From Methylobacterium sp. DB0501 (GTDB taxonomy: Bacteria; Pseudomonadota; Alphaproteobacteria; Rhizobiales; Beijerinckiaceae): a stretch of DNA of 64,000 bases. The stretch covers positions 124,001 through 188,000 of the forward strand of contig NZ_JAAKGV010000020.1 in assembly GCF_011043735.1 (NCBI RefSeq). Reading direction: 5' to 3'. Each line of letters starts with the position of its first letter. Position 1 is the first letter of the stretch. Shown here one piece after another: positions 52,459 to 62,718 of this stretch. A program made the translations under genes and the position numbers. The notes under the pieces were generated by a model. It was not told the origin of the DNA and searched no databases. It worked only from the letters and a program-made list of their open reading frames with translations.

Positions 52459-53636
52459 TCCCTGTCGGTTAGACGCCTATATTGCCGTTGTCCGCAATCT
52501 TCAAGCAATCGATCATCGCAGACAGCTCCGGGTCGTTCTGTCAACCTGCCCTCCACTTGCTATTCGTACGAGACAGATGAGTCTGCAGTCAGCTTCGGTG
52601 TGACCATGACACATCGCTCGCCAGCCGCAGTATGTGAGTGGTATTGACGACAGGCGTCCTGCCTTGCGCAGCGCTACAGCACCATCGTCATCGATCTAAT
52701 GCAGCGGCGCACCAGTGCTGTGCTGTCCAGTCGCGAGCACGGCACTGTCAACAAGTGGCTGTCGGCGGCATCCTGAGAGCGCCATCGTCGCACCTGATCA
52801 CAGGGGCATCTCGCCTGAGCTGCGAAGCGGCGGCTCGCAAGCCTGCTTGGTCAATCAAGGTTGCCAAATCGGGTTCGCTCTGACCGGAAGCCCGTGCGCT
52901 CAACTCGGCAAACTTGACGAGGGTGCGCTGGACATCGTCATAGATCGGCGGCGCTGTTGGTGGTGTGATCACCACTGACATGACGGGTAGCCGACCAGCG
53001 AGCGTGAGGTCTCGGCCATCGTGCTGCCTCCGGCGAATCAAGACGAAGTGACTTTCTACCTGAACCAGCAATCGGTGTAACGCATACCATTGGTTGCAAT
53101 TGCCAAGCTCGTCTGCGAGGTATGCTCTCGCGTGTATCGCATATTGATCGACCGCGATCCAAAGACTATACAAATGATGAGATGCCTTTAATCGCATTAA
53201 TTATCGGGTGTTTTTTAATGATTTTAGAACGAAAAATACATATAAACATGTTATTTTTGATTGAAATAATATAGTACAAGCGATTTCAAGAATTGTTATA
53301 TGCTCTAGCCGCTGTTCTATAGTTATAGAACGATTGCAACATGCTGAGCGCGAGAGATTTCATCCAAAGTTAGCTTATTATAAAAACGCCCGGCGCGAAC
53401 ATATCGCCCGGGCGTTAAGTGACGCATACAAAACAACAGGAAATTCTTACAAAAGACTCATAGCCGAGCGAGGCAAGCGCCTGGCAGGAATGAGTGCCTC
53501 TCTAACGAGCCATCCGGCATTAAGGTTCCAAAAATTTCGGAAAAATAATCTGCAGTTAACAACAAACAGTTTTGTTTCATATTATGATCAAATTATCTAA
53601 TTAGTTTCTTTAAATTTTCAATTAATAATATACAGG
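52459..53636. other. Long region without a firmly supported gene
   Basis: About 1.2 kb. A minus-strand frame at 52748-52981 (MSVVITPPTAPPIYDDVQRT) and a plus-strand frame at 53334-53600 (MQHAERERFHPKLAYYKNAR) might be small genes; neither shows a known domain. The stretch around 53200-53320 is strongly AT-rich. Confidence 0.3.
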
Positions 53637-53882
53637 CTAATCTAAATTACGGTCATATCCGTATAATTTATCGTATTTACTACTCACAACTGCAAGCTTT
53701 TCTCTTAGCTGAACAGCTTTTGAGCGGTGCAAATTAGATAAAACACGGAGCATATCGGCGTCACGAGAGTTTCCAGAGTAGTCTGACACGAGAGCGACCT
53801 CTTCAATTTCTAAGGCAAGCTCTTCATCAGCGATGATACCGCTCACTATAACACGCATCATCTCGAGCATCTCGTACCGCAT
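53637..53882 (-). CDS. Hypothetical protein, 81 aa
   Basis: From the ATG at 53882 (MRYEMLEMMRVIVSGIIADE); starts at 53909 or 53945 are possible. A soluble helical protein with an acidic first half (DEELALEIEEVALVSDYSG) and a basic second half (HRSKAVQLREKLAVVSSKYD). No family was recognised. It lies just downstream of another small minus-strand frame. Confidence 0.4.
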   Translation of the reverse strand: MRYEMLEMMRVIVSGIIADEELALEIEEVALVSDYSGNSRDADMLRVLSNLHRSKAVQLREKLAVVSSKYDKLYGYDRNLD

Positions 53883-53889
53883 GAATGTT

Positions 53890-54051
53890 TTACTGGCAGT
53901 AAAAATCATTCTCAATCTCATATAATACAATATAATAGGAGTCATCTTTGTTGGGGTTATGAGGCGTAATCACTAGCGCGCAGACTCCTTCAAAAAGTGC
54001 ATCGAGCATAGCAAATTCCTGCATGATTGCAGGCGATGGGCGAGTGATCAT
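53890..54051 (-). CDS. Hypothetical protein, 53 aa
   Basis: A small frame (MITRPSPAIMQEFAMLDALF) ending IVLYEIENDFYCQ, 7 nt upstream of the preceding hypothetical gene. The pair may form an operon. No domain was recognised. Confidence 0.3.
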   Translation of the reverse strand: MITRPSPAIMQEFAMLDALFEGVCALVITPHNPNKDDSYYIVLYEIENDFYCQ

Positions 54052-54229
54052 GTGGCACATTCGCTCGGGCCAGTTCACTAGGCTCAATCACCAACAATAA
54101 TGTGTGAGCGAGTCGCCTGACGAGGATCATGGAGGCAGCGAGAACGAAAGCCGGGTGCGGAGAACGCAGTCGCCTCGTGGTCGTGGGCGAGCTAATGGAA
54201 GCGGTTGATCCGGCCGATGGCGTGCTCGC

Positions 54230-54507
54230 GATCAGCCATCGTCAGGGCGTGAGCCAGCCGCTCGCATACCCTCTGCCTTCGAGAGGCGCAGGAACCAACA
54301 CTGCACTGTGCATCATGGTGGAAACTCGTGCGGCAGGTGACGCGACGCGCAGCCGGCGCGCAGAACGTAGAGGATTCCGTCCGACGCCGCGCGCAACGGC
54401 CAGCGCCAAGGGCGCCTTGTCCGGGACGGGGCGAGCAGCAGCGGCGCGAGCACAGCCCACTCGGCGTCGCTCAGAAAGATTTCATAAGGCCAGTACCGTG
54501 CTCAAGG
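54230..54507 (-). pseudogene. IS5-family transposase remnant
   Basis: On the minus strand one frame reads FLSDAEWAVLAPLLLAPS, RWPLRAASDGILYVLRAGC and RHLPHEFPP, then a stop, then CTVQCWFLRLSKAEG and another stop. This is the N-terminal DNA-binding region of IS5-type transposases (DAEWA, RAVVDGILYVLRTGCxWRxLP). Several substitutions and stops show that it is old; no ends were found. Confidence 0.7.
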
Positions 54508-54643
54508 TCAGCGTGGGCGATCGGTGTCCATATTGGGTCTATCGGGTGATCGTTATACACTTTCCTAACACACGCGAAGCCTGCCACTCACCAAATCTTC
54601 AAGCTAAATTTCCTTTATGGATTGGGGTGTCACGACCAGACAG

Positions 54644-56341
54644 CTAGGCTGTACGAACTGACTGAAGGAAGCGATGAACTTCACTCGTTAAGTGCTCAGA
54701 TTGTCGTGAAAGCTGCGATACGGATAGGAGCATCTGACTGGCCGCACCTCCAGTGTTTCCTGATGCCTGAGCAACGCCAGCTATGTTGTTGGTTACCTCT
54801 GTCGTGCCAGCCGCGGCTTGAGCGACGTTGCGTACGATTTCACGGGTTGCTGCGCCTTGCTGTTCCACTGCCGCAGCAATGGAGGAGGAGATCGCGTCGA
54901 GGTCGCTGATCCGCTTGGTGATGCCTCCGATGGCAGACACCGCCTGCACGGTGAAAGTTTGGATTTCGCTGACCTGGGCCCTAATTTCGCTCGTTGCCTT
55001 GGCCGTCTGCCCGGCTAGCGCCTTGACCTCTGCGGCGACGACCGCGAACCCCTTGCCCGACTCGCCGGCGCGCGCCGCCTCTATCGTGGCGTTCAAGGCC
55101 AGCAGGTTCGTCTGGTCTGCGATATTGGCAATAGCCTGCACGATGTTGTCGACACGGCCTGCTGCCTCGCTCAAGGCCTGCACCAAGCCGGCCGTGGCGT
55201 CCGCTTCCGTGGCTGCTGCGCTAGCAGCCTTAGCGGCTCCGGACACTTGGCGCCCAATCTCCTCGACCGAAGTGCCAAGCTCCTCGGTTGCAGCAGCAAC
55301 TGTCGACACGTTCGAGGCCGCCTGCTCGGCGGCGGCAGCCACGGCAATTGCTTGGGTCGCCGTCTCTGTGGCCGTCTCAGCCATGCCCTCGGATGTTGCC
55401 TTGAGCTGCGTGGCAGCCCCAGTGACACCTGAAACGATACTGCCGACCGCAGCCTCGAAGCTGTCCGCCATGTCATGCAGGGCGGCCCGGCGCTGACTCT
55501 CGGCATCGATGCGAACCTGAACGGTCTCAGCCTCAAGCGACCGTGTACGGACCATCCCGGCGCGAAAGACCTCAACGGCCCGAGCCATGGCACCGACTTC
55601 GTCGCGGCGTGCGGTGCCCGGTACCTTGGCCTCGATATCGCCATTGGCCATGCGATGCATGGTAGCCTCTAAGCCTCGCAGAGGCACCATGGCACGCCGC
55701 AGTGCAATCAGCAGTACGACCGTTCCAATCAGGCAGAGAAGCGCTCCGATCCCAGCGGCGCGGAGCATGGTCTCGTGAAGAGCCGCCAGGTAGTCGTCTT
55801 TGATGACGCCGACGTACAGAATGCCGAGCACCTCGCCCTGCGCGTCCAGGATAGGCTCGTAGGCTGCGAGGTAGGCCTTACCAAGAATGTCGACCTCGCC
55901 GCGGTAAGCTTCACGGCGACCCAGGACAGCGTCGCGAGCAGGGCCTGGAGCGAGCTTGGTGCCGACAGCGCGACGGCCATCAGCGTTCACGACCGTCGTG
56001 GCGATGCGCGTGTCACCTAAGAAGATAGTCGCCGTCCCGCCGACGATGTCCTTGACGCGGTCTAGTGCGGGTTCGGCTTCATTAATAACATGCGACCCGA
56101 CACTTAGGCGCCCGTTCACGTTCTTGAAGGTCGTGCCGCCGCCTTCGTCGGCGAGTGTGACACGCAGAAGTTTCATGTTTCGATTGAGGGCAGCGTCGCC
56201 CCTACGCACCATCTCGGACCTCATGTCGAGAACGGTCAACGTGAGTGCACCAGCGCAAGCTAGCACGAGGAGCGCTGTGCCGATGAGACTGATCCGGGCG
56301 CTGAGCGTCAGGGCACAGTAATGACGAAGGTAAGCGATCAT
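54644..56341 (-). CDS. Membrane methyl-accepting chemotaxis protein (single Cache sensor)
   Basis: A 565-residue receptor from the ATG at 56341, behind an AGAGGG site. First membrane helix about 12-38 (LIGTALLVLACAGALTLTVL), a periplasmic Cache-type domain (VNGRLSVGSHVINEAEPALD, ATIFLGDTRIATTVVNADG, KAYLAAYEPILDAQGEVLGI), second helix (GIGALLCLIGTVVLLIALRR), HAMP (MVPLRGLEATMHRMANGDIE), then the signalling domain with IADQTNLLALNATIEAARAG. The C-terminus (QLSRQSEHLTSEVHRFLQS) matches the receptor at 46-47.8 kb. It is a single-gene unit. Confidence 0.94.
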   Translation of the reverse strand: MIAYLRHYCALTLSARISLIGTALLVLACAGALTLTVLDMRSEMVRRGDAALNRNMKLLRVTLADEGGGTTFKNVNGRLSVGSHVINEAEPALDRVKDIVGGTATIFLGDTRIATTVVNADGRRAVGTKLAPGPARDAVLGRREAYRGEVDILGKAYLAAYEPILDAQGEVLGILYVGVIKDDYLAALHETMLRAAGIGALLCLIGTVVLLIALRRAMVPLRGLEATMHRMANGDIEAKVPGTARRDEVGAMARAVEVFRAGMVRTRSLEAETVQVRIDAESQRRAALHDMADSFEAAVGSIVSGVTGAATQLKATSEGMAETATETATQAIAVAAAAEQAASNVSTVAAATEELGTSVEEIGRQVSGAAKAASAAATEADATAGLVQALSEAAGRVDNIVQAIANIADQTNLLALNATIEAARAGESGKGFAVVAAEVKALAGQTAKATSEIRAQVSEIQTFTVQAVSAIGGITKRISDLDAISSSIAAAVEQQGAATREIVRNVAQAAAGTTEVTNNIAGVAQASGNTGGAASQMLLSVSQLSRQSEHLTSEVHRFLQSVRTA

Positions 56342-56517
56342 TTTCCCTCTGTGAGCCGAATGGCTCTTTTTGACATAAGCACATTTGTCTGTTGCGGATA
56401 TATAATTTTTTGCAAGGTTATGTTTTAGTTTTTTATAAAATCTTAAATATTTCATCATAATTTACGTTGATGAAGATTTATCAAGGCACAATTAGTTAAA
56501 AATGTAAAATATTTTTA

Positions 56518-58254
56518 TTACATCCTATATGCCATCCGAAAGCCGCCCCAATGGCGATTTTTAACGTAGATTGGTGCATCAACCTCTTGCATCATGACAC
56601 TTAGGTTCTCACCCATATCACGAGCATAAGATTGAATGAGAAATAGTTCTGTGTTGCGCGCTGCCATCAGCCCGGCGCGGTCATCGAAGATCCGTCGATT
56701 ACGGCTATTAGAGGTATTCCACGCTAGATCACCTGTCCGCTGTGGATGAGAGTACTTGCGATTATGAACTGGAAGATAAGCATTGCGATCCACAGATGCG
56801 CAGAAAATCAAGCAAGAATCTGATCCTAGTAGGCGCTCTTGGATAGGTGTTAAAATATTCTCTAAAACCGATGTTGATTGTGTCAAATACTGCTGTGGGT
56901 TAGTTCCCAGCACTGGCTGATAGGTTGTATCGAACAGCGCTGCCTCGCTCAGTTCGCCACTCGCGATGACTGACTCGAAGGCAGATCCAATTTCTGTTGC
57001 AGCGGATTGCGCTCTGGCAATCCGCACTGCGTTCTGCGCGTTCACGGAGTTCGTGAGGTGTTGGAGCGCTGACGCGTATCCTTCTGGTGTTCTTAAAACC
57101 TGAAGGTGCATACCTAATGCGCTAATACCAGCCACACGAACTAAGATACATCCGAATTCTTCTATAATAATTTCTAGAGTTGAATTAATGCTTAGATGTA
57201 TGTCATTAGGTGAAGACACAAGGAAGCCACCTAGACTAATATCGATAGTGCGTGTTTTATAGCTATATCCAGGCAGCAGCAACGTCGCTTCAAGTGCAAC
57301 TGGTAGGCGCGGGTACTTACGGCGATTGCCCAGTGGGTTCGCGCGCAGGACAACGAGCGTGCGTCCTTGTAGACGATCAACGGTGTTTGAGGAGGCCGCC
57401 GTCGCGAGGCTGATGGATGTGGCAGCTTCTGCCTGCTCCTGGATTGCTGCGGCACTTCCGACAACCTGGCCCACGAACCCGGCAACGGCTTCAGCCGAGC
57501 GGGTCAGCTCGGCCGTCGAGGCATTCTGCTCCTCAATAGCCGCCACGACCTCAACGAACTTCGGCCCGACCTGCGCTACGAGGCCGGCAGCCTCTATGAC
57601 CGTCTGAGCAGAGTGAGTGGCGTCCTGCTGAAGGCGCGCGATGCTACCACGGATCTGATCCGTCGCTCTGGCAGTTTGGCTGGCTAACTCCTTGACCTCC
57701 TGCGCCACAACGGCGAAGCCTCGACCCTGTTGACCTGCGCGACTAGCTTCGATCATGGCATTGAGTGCCAGAAGGTTTGTCTGCTTGGCAATGCCAGCTA
57801 CTACATCGACCACGGTGCCGATTTGGCTGGAGGACGTGCGCAGGTGGTCGATTTGCGACTGAGCAGCACCGACTACTGCCGTAACCTGTTCCAGAAGGCC
57901 AGCGGCAGTGTGGATTTGTGTACTGATGTTTTGAGAAGCTTGAGTGAGTTCTTTGGCCGCCTGAGCTAGAAGCACCGCAGTTCCGTCAACTGCCTTTGTC
58001 TCACCTACAAGCGCGGCCGTACGTCCACTGATTTCTGAGAGAGCATCGCCAGCTCGACGAACGGAGCAACTGACTTGGTTTGAAGCCTGCTGAACAGTAC
58101 TAATGAGATTACAAAGATCTTGTTCGATTTGTAAAATAACTGGCTCGGCCAGCTCGTGAATTGCTAATTTACTTTCTTGCTGACTTTGCTGGATAGGGAC
58201 GACATGCTCTTCCACGAGCGTTGGCTTGGGCGCGCGACGCAGACGTGCAAGCAT
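56518..58254 (-). CDS. Chemoreceptor-like protein with PilZ domain and C-terminal sensor
   Basis: A 578-residue protein from the ATG at 58254, behind an AAGGA site; a GTG at 58323 is open but has no ribosome site. It has no membrane helix. Order: an N-terminal helical region, an MCP signalling domain with IAKQTNLLALNAMIEASRAG and GRGFAVVAQEVKELASQ, then a PilZ domain (RRKYPRLPVALEATLLL with DISLGGFLVSS), and a C-terminal region of about 170 residues ending KNRHWGGFRMAYRM. The RxxxR and D/N-x-S-x-x-G motifs predict c-di-GMP binding. It may link c-di-GMP to chemotaxis arrays. Confidence 0.87.
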   Translation of the reverse strand: MLARLRRAPKPTLVEEHVVPIQQSQQESKLAIHELAEPVILQIEQDLCNLISTVQQASNQVSCSVRRAGDALSEISGRTAALVGETKAVDGTAVLLAQAAKELTQASQNISTQIHTAAGLLEQVTAVVGAAQSQIDHLRTSSSQIGTVVDVVAGIAKQTNLLALNAMIEASRAGQQGRGFAVVAQEVKELASQTARATDQIRGSIARLQQDATHSAQTVIEAAGLVAQVGPKFVEVVAAIEEQNASTAELTRSAEAVAGFVGQVVGSAAAIQEQAEAATSISLATAASSNTVDRLQGRTLVVLRANPLGNRRKYPRLPVALEATLLLPGYSYKTRTIDISLGGFLVSSPNDIHLSINSTLEIIIEEFGCILVRVAGISALGMHLQVLRTPEGYASALQHLTNSVNAQNAVRIARAQSAATEIGSAFESVIASGELSEAALFDTTYQPVLGTNPQQYLTQSTSVLENILTPIQERLLGSDSCLIFCASVDRNAYLPVHNRKYSHPQRTGDLAWNTSNSRNRRIFDDRAGLMAARNTELFLIQSYARDMGENLSVMMQEVDAPIYVKNRHWGGFRMAYRM

Positions 58255-58727
58255 CAGACTGTTCCTTGGCACGTACACTGCGTGCCGATCCAAACAAAGA
58301 TGGACTTTAAGGTAGTGAATCACAAGTTTTTTAATGAGCAGTTAAAATTATAACAACTAAAAATAAATTTTCCAATGATTGCGCTATCCAAGGTTGAAAA
58401 ATATTTGTGTTGTTGCTTTTACTGATGAAGCGAAAATGAAAAATGACATAAGTCGTTTCATTAGATTTAAGCGCAAAGTACAATTTCAATCATAAATTTT
58501 TATCATCATCAGAAATATAACGGCTTGGTTGATATATTTTATATATTAAAAATCTAAAATATCTTGTAATATTGCCCTAGCGCGCATAATTAATGATAAC
58601 AAGTATTCATATAATATCGCTGATATCAACAAAGATATAAATTAAAGAAATTGTGGTATAATAATTGAAAATTAAAACACAAATATATAATGATTACTGT
58701 AATACACATCGCGATATGCATTGTCGT
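58255..58727. other. AT-rich intergenic region
   Basis: About 470 bp, among the most AT-rich in the window, between two minus-strand genes. No gene is seen; it should hold the promoter of the PilZ/MCP gene. Confidence 0.35.
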
Positions 58728-61700
58728 CTAGGATATGAGAGTAGAAATACTAAACCTGAGCCCTTCCGAAAGATAATCGACGCGTATATCAGCGTTCAGT
58801 TCGCGGGCTAAAGCCTCCTGGATCATTTTCGAGCCGAAGCCCCTCCGCGTAGGCGGCGTGACTGGTGGACCGCCCTGCTCCACCCAAGTGAGACTCAGCC
58901 GCTTGTGCCCGTTCTCGCCTCGTAGTCGCCAAGAGACAGCCACTCGTCCCTGGGGTAGAGACAATGCCCCGTACTTCGCCGCGTTGGTCGTAAGTTCATG
59001 CACGACCATGCTGACTGACACCGCTAGGCGCGCTGAGAGAGCCACCTCGGGGCCATCGAGCTTGACTCTCTCACCCCTCTCATCATCGTAGATGTCGAGT
59101 TCGCTACAAAGGAGCGCGCGCAAGTCGGCGCCGGCCCAGCTGCTTTGAGTCAGAAGGTCGTTCGTCTTGGCCAAGCCTGTGAGGCGATTTAATACGCGCG
59201 TCTTATAATCCACCACGCTGTCGGCTGAGCGGGCGCTCAACGTCACCACCGCCTGAACTGTTGCGAGCGTGTTCTTCACACGATGGTTCAACTCGCCCAT
59301 CATCAACCGCAGACGCTCCTCGGCCTGCTTCATGCTCGTGATCTCACGCGAGATGGACAGGAGCCGCGCCGGCTTACCATTTGGTCCGAGCACCGGTGTG
59401 ACGGACACGTCCCACCACTTGGGCGTACCCTTCATCGTAGGGCAGAAGGCAGTAAATCGGCCAGCACGTCCTTGTGCGGCGGCCTGTATTGCGCGCACCA
59501 CCTCAGGGCGGGTCTCCTCGGGCCAGAGCTCCGCCCATACGCCATATTGGATACAGGTGAAGTCATCGACCTCCATGGCGCAACGGCCGGGCCCGTTGAG
59601 GAACTGCAGCCGGCCCTCAAGGTCCAGGACCTTGATGCAGTCTGGGCTGCTCTCGACCACGCTGCGCGCGAAGACCTCGCTTTCGCGCAGCTGCAGTTCG
59701 GCGCGAGCCCGCTCGACCGCGCTCCATAAGCGCTCGCAGGCATCCTCTACGAGCACCGTCTCCTCTTGGCCCCAAATGCGCGGTTCGGGCTCGTGGATGA
59801 ACAGGATCGCACGTAAGCGCCCGTCCTTGACCAGCGGCACGTCCAAGATGCTGCGTGTCGCGATAGCCTCGTAGGCGGTAACGACCTCAGGCGCACTGGT
59901 CCGACGATCCTGTCGGATGTCGGTAATCGAAACGGTCTTGCCCTGCTTCAGCTCAATAATGAAAGCCGATCCAAAATCGTCCATCCGCCAGGTTCCTACG
60001 ACCGAAGGAACCCGTCCGTCGTTCCAGTCGCGGTGAACTGTAACGTTCTGTTGGGCCTCATCGATCTCGCCGAAGCCGACCTGAGCGACCCTAAGCGTCT
60101 CAGCGATGAGGCGGGTCGCACACTCCATCATGGCTTGCGGGTCCGAGAGGCCACGCAGGCCTTCGTTGAGGGCGAGCAGGAACTCTTGCCGACCCGCTGC
60201 CGCCTTGCGCCTGCTGATATCCTTGACGCTGGACAGGAAGTGGACTGCACGGCCCCGCTCATCGCGTACAAGTCCAACTGAGAGGTGTGTCCAGATCGCC
60301 TTTCCATCCTTGCGAATGTAGCGCTTCTCCATGCTGTAGAATGGGATGCGCCCACGCAGTAACGCCCGAACCTGAGCTTCGTCGGGTCCAACATCGTCCG
60401 GGTGGGTGATATCTTGAAAGGTCTTGCCGATCAGTTCCTCATGCGAATATCCGAGAATTTGACAGAGTAGGTCGTTTGCTTGCGTGACATGGCAGTCGAG
60501 CGATACGTCGGCGATGCCGATAGGTGCGCGCTCGAACAAGGTGCGAAACCGCGTTTCGCTGGCACGCAGGGATTCTTCGGCTTCCTTGCGACGGGTGACG
60601 TCGGTGTGGGTACCCACGGACCGGAGCGGCTGACCGTTTGAGTCTCGGCTGACGATCTTGCCGCGAGTCAGGATCCAGACCCAGCGTCCCTCTTTATGCC
60701 AGAGTCGGTGCTCGGCCTCGTAGGAAGGACTCAGGCCGCTGCGATGCCGCTCAAGAGCGTCTAACACCCCCTGCTTGTCTTCAGGGTGGACGAGCTTCTC
60801 CCAGGACGAGAACAGATGGGGCAACTCACCAGGCTGGTAGCCAAGCATGGTCTGCCACCGCTCGCTGTACCAAACCTCCCCCGTACTGACGTTCCAGTCC
60901 CAGAGCCCGTCGTTCGCACCTTCAAGGGCGAAAGCGTAGCGCTCCCTATCACCTTTGAGGAATGCTTCGCGCTCGCGCAAGCCAATGGAGGCGGCGGCGA
61001 GAGCCTCGCCGACCCGATGCAACTCGCGGAATGGGCTGGTTCGCCACTGTACGGGTTCACCGCGTCCTAAGGAACTCGCTGCCGCTGCTAAGCGACCGAG
61101 CGGACGGACGAGGTATGACCCGGCGGCGAATGCGGCAGCAGCCAGGATCAAAGAGAGGCCTACACCCCACAGCAGCATCTCACGACGGAGGTCTGCCGTT
61201 GGCTTGAGAGCCGAAGCAGCATCCTGTCGAACGAGGACTGCCCAGCCAAGTCCAGGGTAATCCTTGAAGCCCTGCGTGGCCGCCGCGCTGACGAGCGCAG
61301 GCTGACCGTTCGGTGTCGACAAAATCTGCCAGCCTTCGCGAAGCAGATGATCGAGACCGGATCCTTTCGGGAGAGCACCTAGCGGGGCGGTTGAGGGTCC
61401 GAGTAGGACAGAGCCGTCACGCGCGAGGATAAACACCTCCGCACCCGGCAGGCGTGCATCAAGGGTGCTGCGCAAACTGCGCTCAAGGTCCCGCGCCCAT
61501 GACCAAGCACAGTGTGCGGCTAGAACCCCGGCTACCTGCCCATCGGCGTTCCGCACGGGCGCGGCCAAGTCGATGAACCGCAACGGTTCATCCGATGCTG
61601 TCCTCAGGGCGTGTGCCAGAAGCTCGGCCTCATGCACATCGCCGGCATACATGCCAGCCTGCCCGGCGGCGAACCAGGGGCGCGCGGAGACATCTTGACC

Positions 61701-62123
61701 AACAAGCAGGTTTCCTGTTGCCGCTTGGACGATGCCAGCCACGTTGGCGTAGCCGACCCAAGCAAGATCCGACTGATTGGCCTTGAGGCGCTCCACTACA
61801 GCCCGGCGGTCGTCATCGGACCCTGACACGATCCGCGATGCATCGAGCGTTGCCGTCGTCTGGATATCGCGCCAACGGTCGTAGACGCTGCGGTCGAGGG
61901 AGCCGGCAACGAGGGCGGCGTGCTTGGCGAGGTTGAGCCCGATCTGTCGCTCAAGGCGTGCGCCCGCCTCCGAGGTCACGACCAGCGTTGTGGCAACCGT
62001 GGCGACGAGCCCAAAGGCGAGAAGGGCTAGAACGGCGGTGAGCCGCACGGAGAGCGCCAGGCGCGTCTTACAATAGGTAAACTCATTGGGTCGCAGGGAA
62101 GCGGGCGACGTACGGATTGGCAT
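58728..62123 (-). CDS. HWE/HisKA_2-type sensor histidine kinase with dCache, PAS and GAF domains
   Basis: A 1131-residue membrane kinase. First helix about 28-50, a periplasmic dCache-like domain (about 55-310: ARPWFAAGQAGMYAGDVHEA, FIDLAAPVRNADGQVAGVL), second helix about 318-338, HAMP, then PAS (YAFALEGANDGLWDWNVSTG), a second PAS (RFRTLFERAPIGIADVSLDC), a GAF domain (about 665-815) and a third PAS (VVESSPDCIKVLDLEGRLQF). The kinase begins LRLMMGELNHRVKNTLATVQ (phospho-His in ELNHRVKN) and has VVHELTTNAAKYGALS and GFGSKMIQEAL. No response regulator is adjacent. In Rhizobiales such kinases often feed stress responses or PhyR-type signalling. Confidence 0.93.
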   Translation of the reverse strand: MPIRTSPASLRPNEFTYCKTRLALSVRLTAVLALLAFGLVATVATTLVVTSEAGARLERQIGLNLAKHAALVAGSLDRSVYDRWRDIQTTATLDASRIVSGSDDDRRAVVERLKANQSDLAWVGYANVAGIVQAATGNLLVGQDVSARPWFAAGQAGMYAGDVHEAELLAHALRTASDEPLRFIDLAAPVRNADGQVAGVLAAHCAWSWARDLERSLRSTLDARLPGAEVFILARDGSVLLGPSTAPLGALPKGSGLDHLLREGWQILSTPNGQPALVSAAATQGFKDYPGLGWAVLVRQDAASALKPTADLRREMLLWGVGLSLILAAAAFAAGSYLVRPLGRLAAAASSLGRGEPVQWRTSPFRELHRVGEALAAASIGLREREAFLKGDRERYAFALEGANDGLWDWNVSTGEVWYSERWQTMLGYQPGELPHLFSSWEKLVHPEDKQGVLDALERHRSGLSPSYEAEHRLWHKEGRWVWILTRGKIVSRDSNGQPLRSVGTHTDVTRRKEAEESLRASETRFRTLFERAPIGIADVSLDCHVTQANDLLCQILGYSHEELIGKTFQDITHPDDVGPDEAQVRALLRGRIPFYSMEKRYIRKDGKAIWTHLSVGLVRDERGRAVHFLSSVKDISRRKAAAGRQEFLLALNEGLRGLSDPQAMMECATRLIAETLRVAQVGFGEIDEAQQNVTVHRDWNDGRVPSVVGTWRMDDFGSAFIIELKQGKTVSITDIRQDRRTSAPEVVTAYEAIATRSILDVPLVKDGRLRAILFIHEPEPRIWGQEETVLVEDACERLWSAVERARAELQLRESEVFARSVVESSPDCIKVLDLEGRLQFLNGPGRCAMEVDDFTCIQYGVWAELWPEETRPEVVRAIQAAAQGRAGRFTAFCPTMKGTPKWWDVSVTPVLGPNGKPARLLSISREITSMKQAEERLRLMMGELNHRVKNTLATVQAVVTLSARSADSVVDYKTRVLNRLTGLAKTNDLLTQSSWAGADLRALLCSELDIYDDERGERVKLDGPEVALSARLAVSVSMVVHELTTNAAKYGALSLPQGRVAVSWRLRGENGHKRLSLTWVEQGGPPVTPPTRRGFGSKMIQEALARELNADIRVDYLSEGLRFSISTLIS

Positions 62124-62208
62124 TGCGACTCCGCTATCCTCACTATCCTGGGATCCGAGCGGCCTTCCTGGCGCTTATCGTAGGGCATAGCAAGGGGGAG
62201 TGTTCGCC

Positions 62209-62430
62209 ATGGATGATCAACCAGTTATCGTAGCAGTCTCTCAACTGCATGGAGTCAAAATGATAGATGGCGGGCGAACCATCGCCGTGATGCTCCAAAG
62301 CACAGACGGTCGAGACCTAGCTGTGCTCGTATCTGCCGCGGTGGCTGAGGACCTACGTGTGAAGCTCATCACCGGCCTGGACGAAGCAGTGCGCGTCCTA
62401 GCCTCACAAGGTAATTATTTACGTTCGTGA
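62209..62430 (+). CDS. Hypothetical protein, 73 aa
   Basis: A small soluble protein from the ATG at 62209 (MDDQPVIVAVSQLHGVKMID), with a good AAGGGGGAG site 8 nt upstream. A beta-rich N-terminal half (GRTIAVMLQSTDGRDLAVLV) is followed by a helix. It is divergent from the kinase gene with a 85-bp gap, so they may share a regulatory region. No family was recognised. Confidence 0.6.
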   Translation: MDDQPVIVAVSQLHGVKMIDGGRTIAVMLQSTDGRDLAVLVSAAVAEDLRVKLITGLDEAVRVLASQGNYLRS

Positions 62431-62718
62431 TGATGTATATTATTCTTTGGATATAAAATAGCAATATGATACCATATGTAATACAAAAACATATTATATT
62501 TTTAGTTGTATATCATTGTGGTCAGACGCTCTGTGATTAGCCAGTGTGTGGAGCGATCGTCGCGTGGGACAAAGAGTGGGGGACTTGTTCAACCGACTTT
62601 CACTGAATTAAAGCTGACCCCGGTCACTCAGACTTGGTTCAGACTGCGTTCCCCATGTCTCAAGCTTGACGGTCACAGACGTGCTCCGTCACAACCTTGC
62701 AGCCCGATGGAGATAGAA

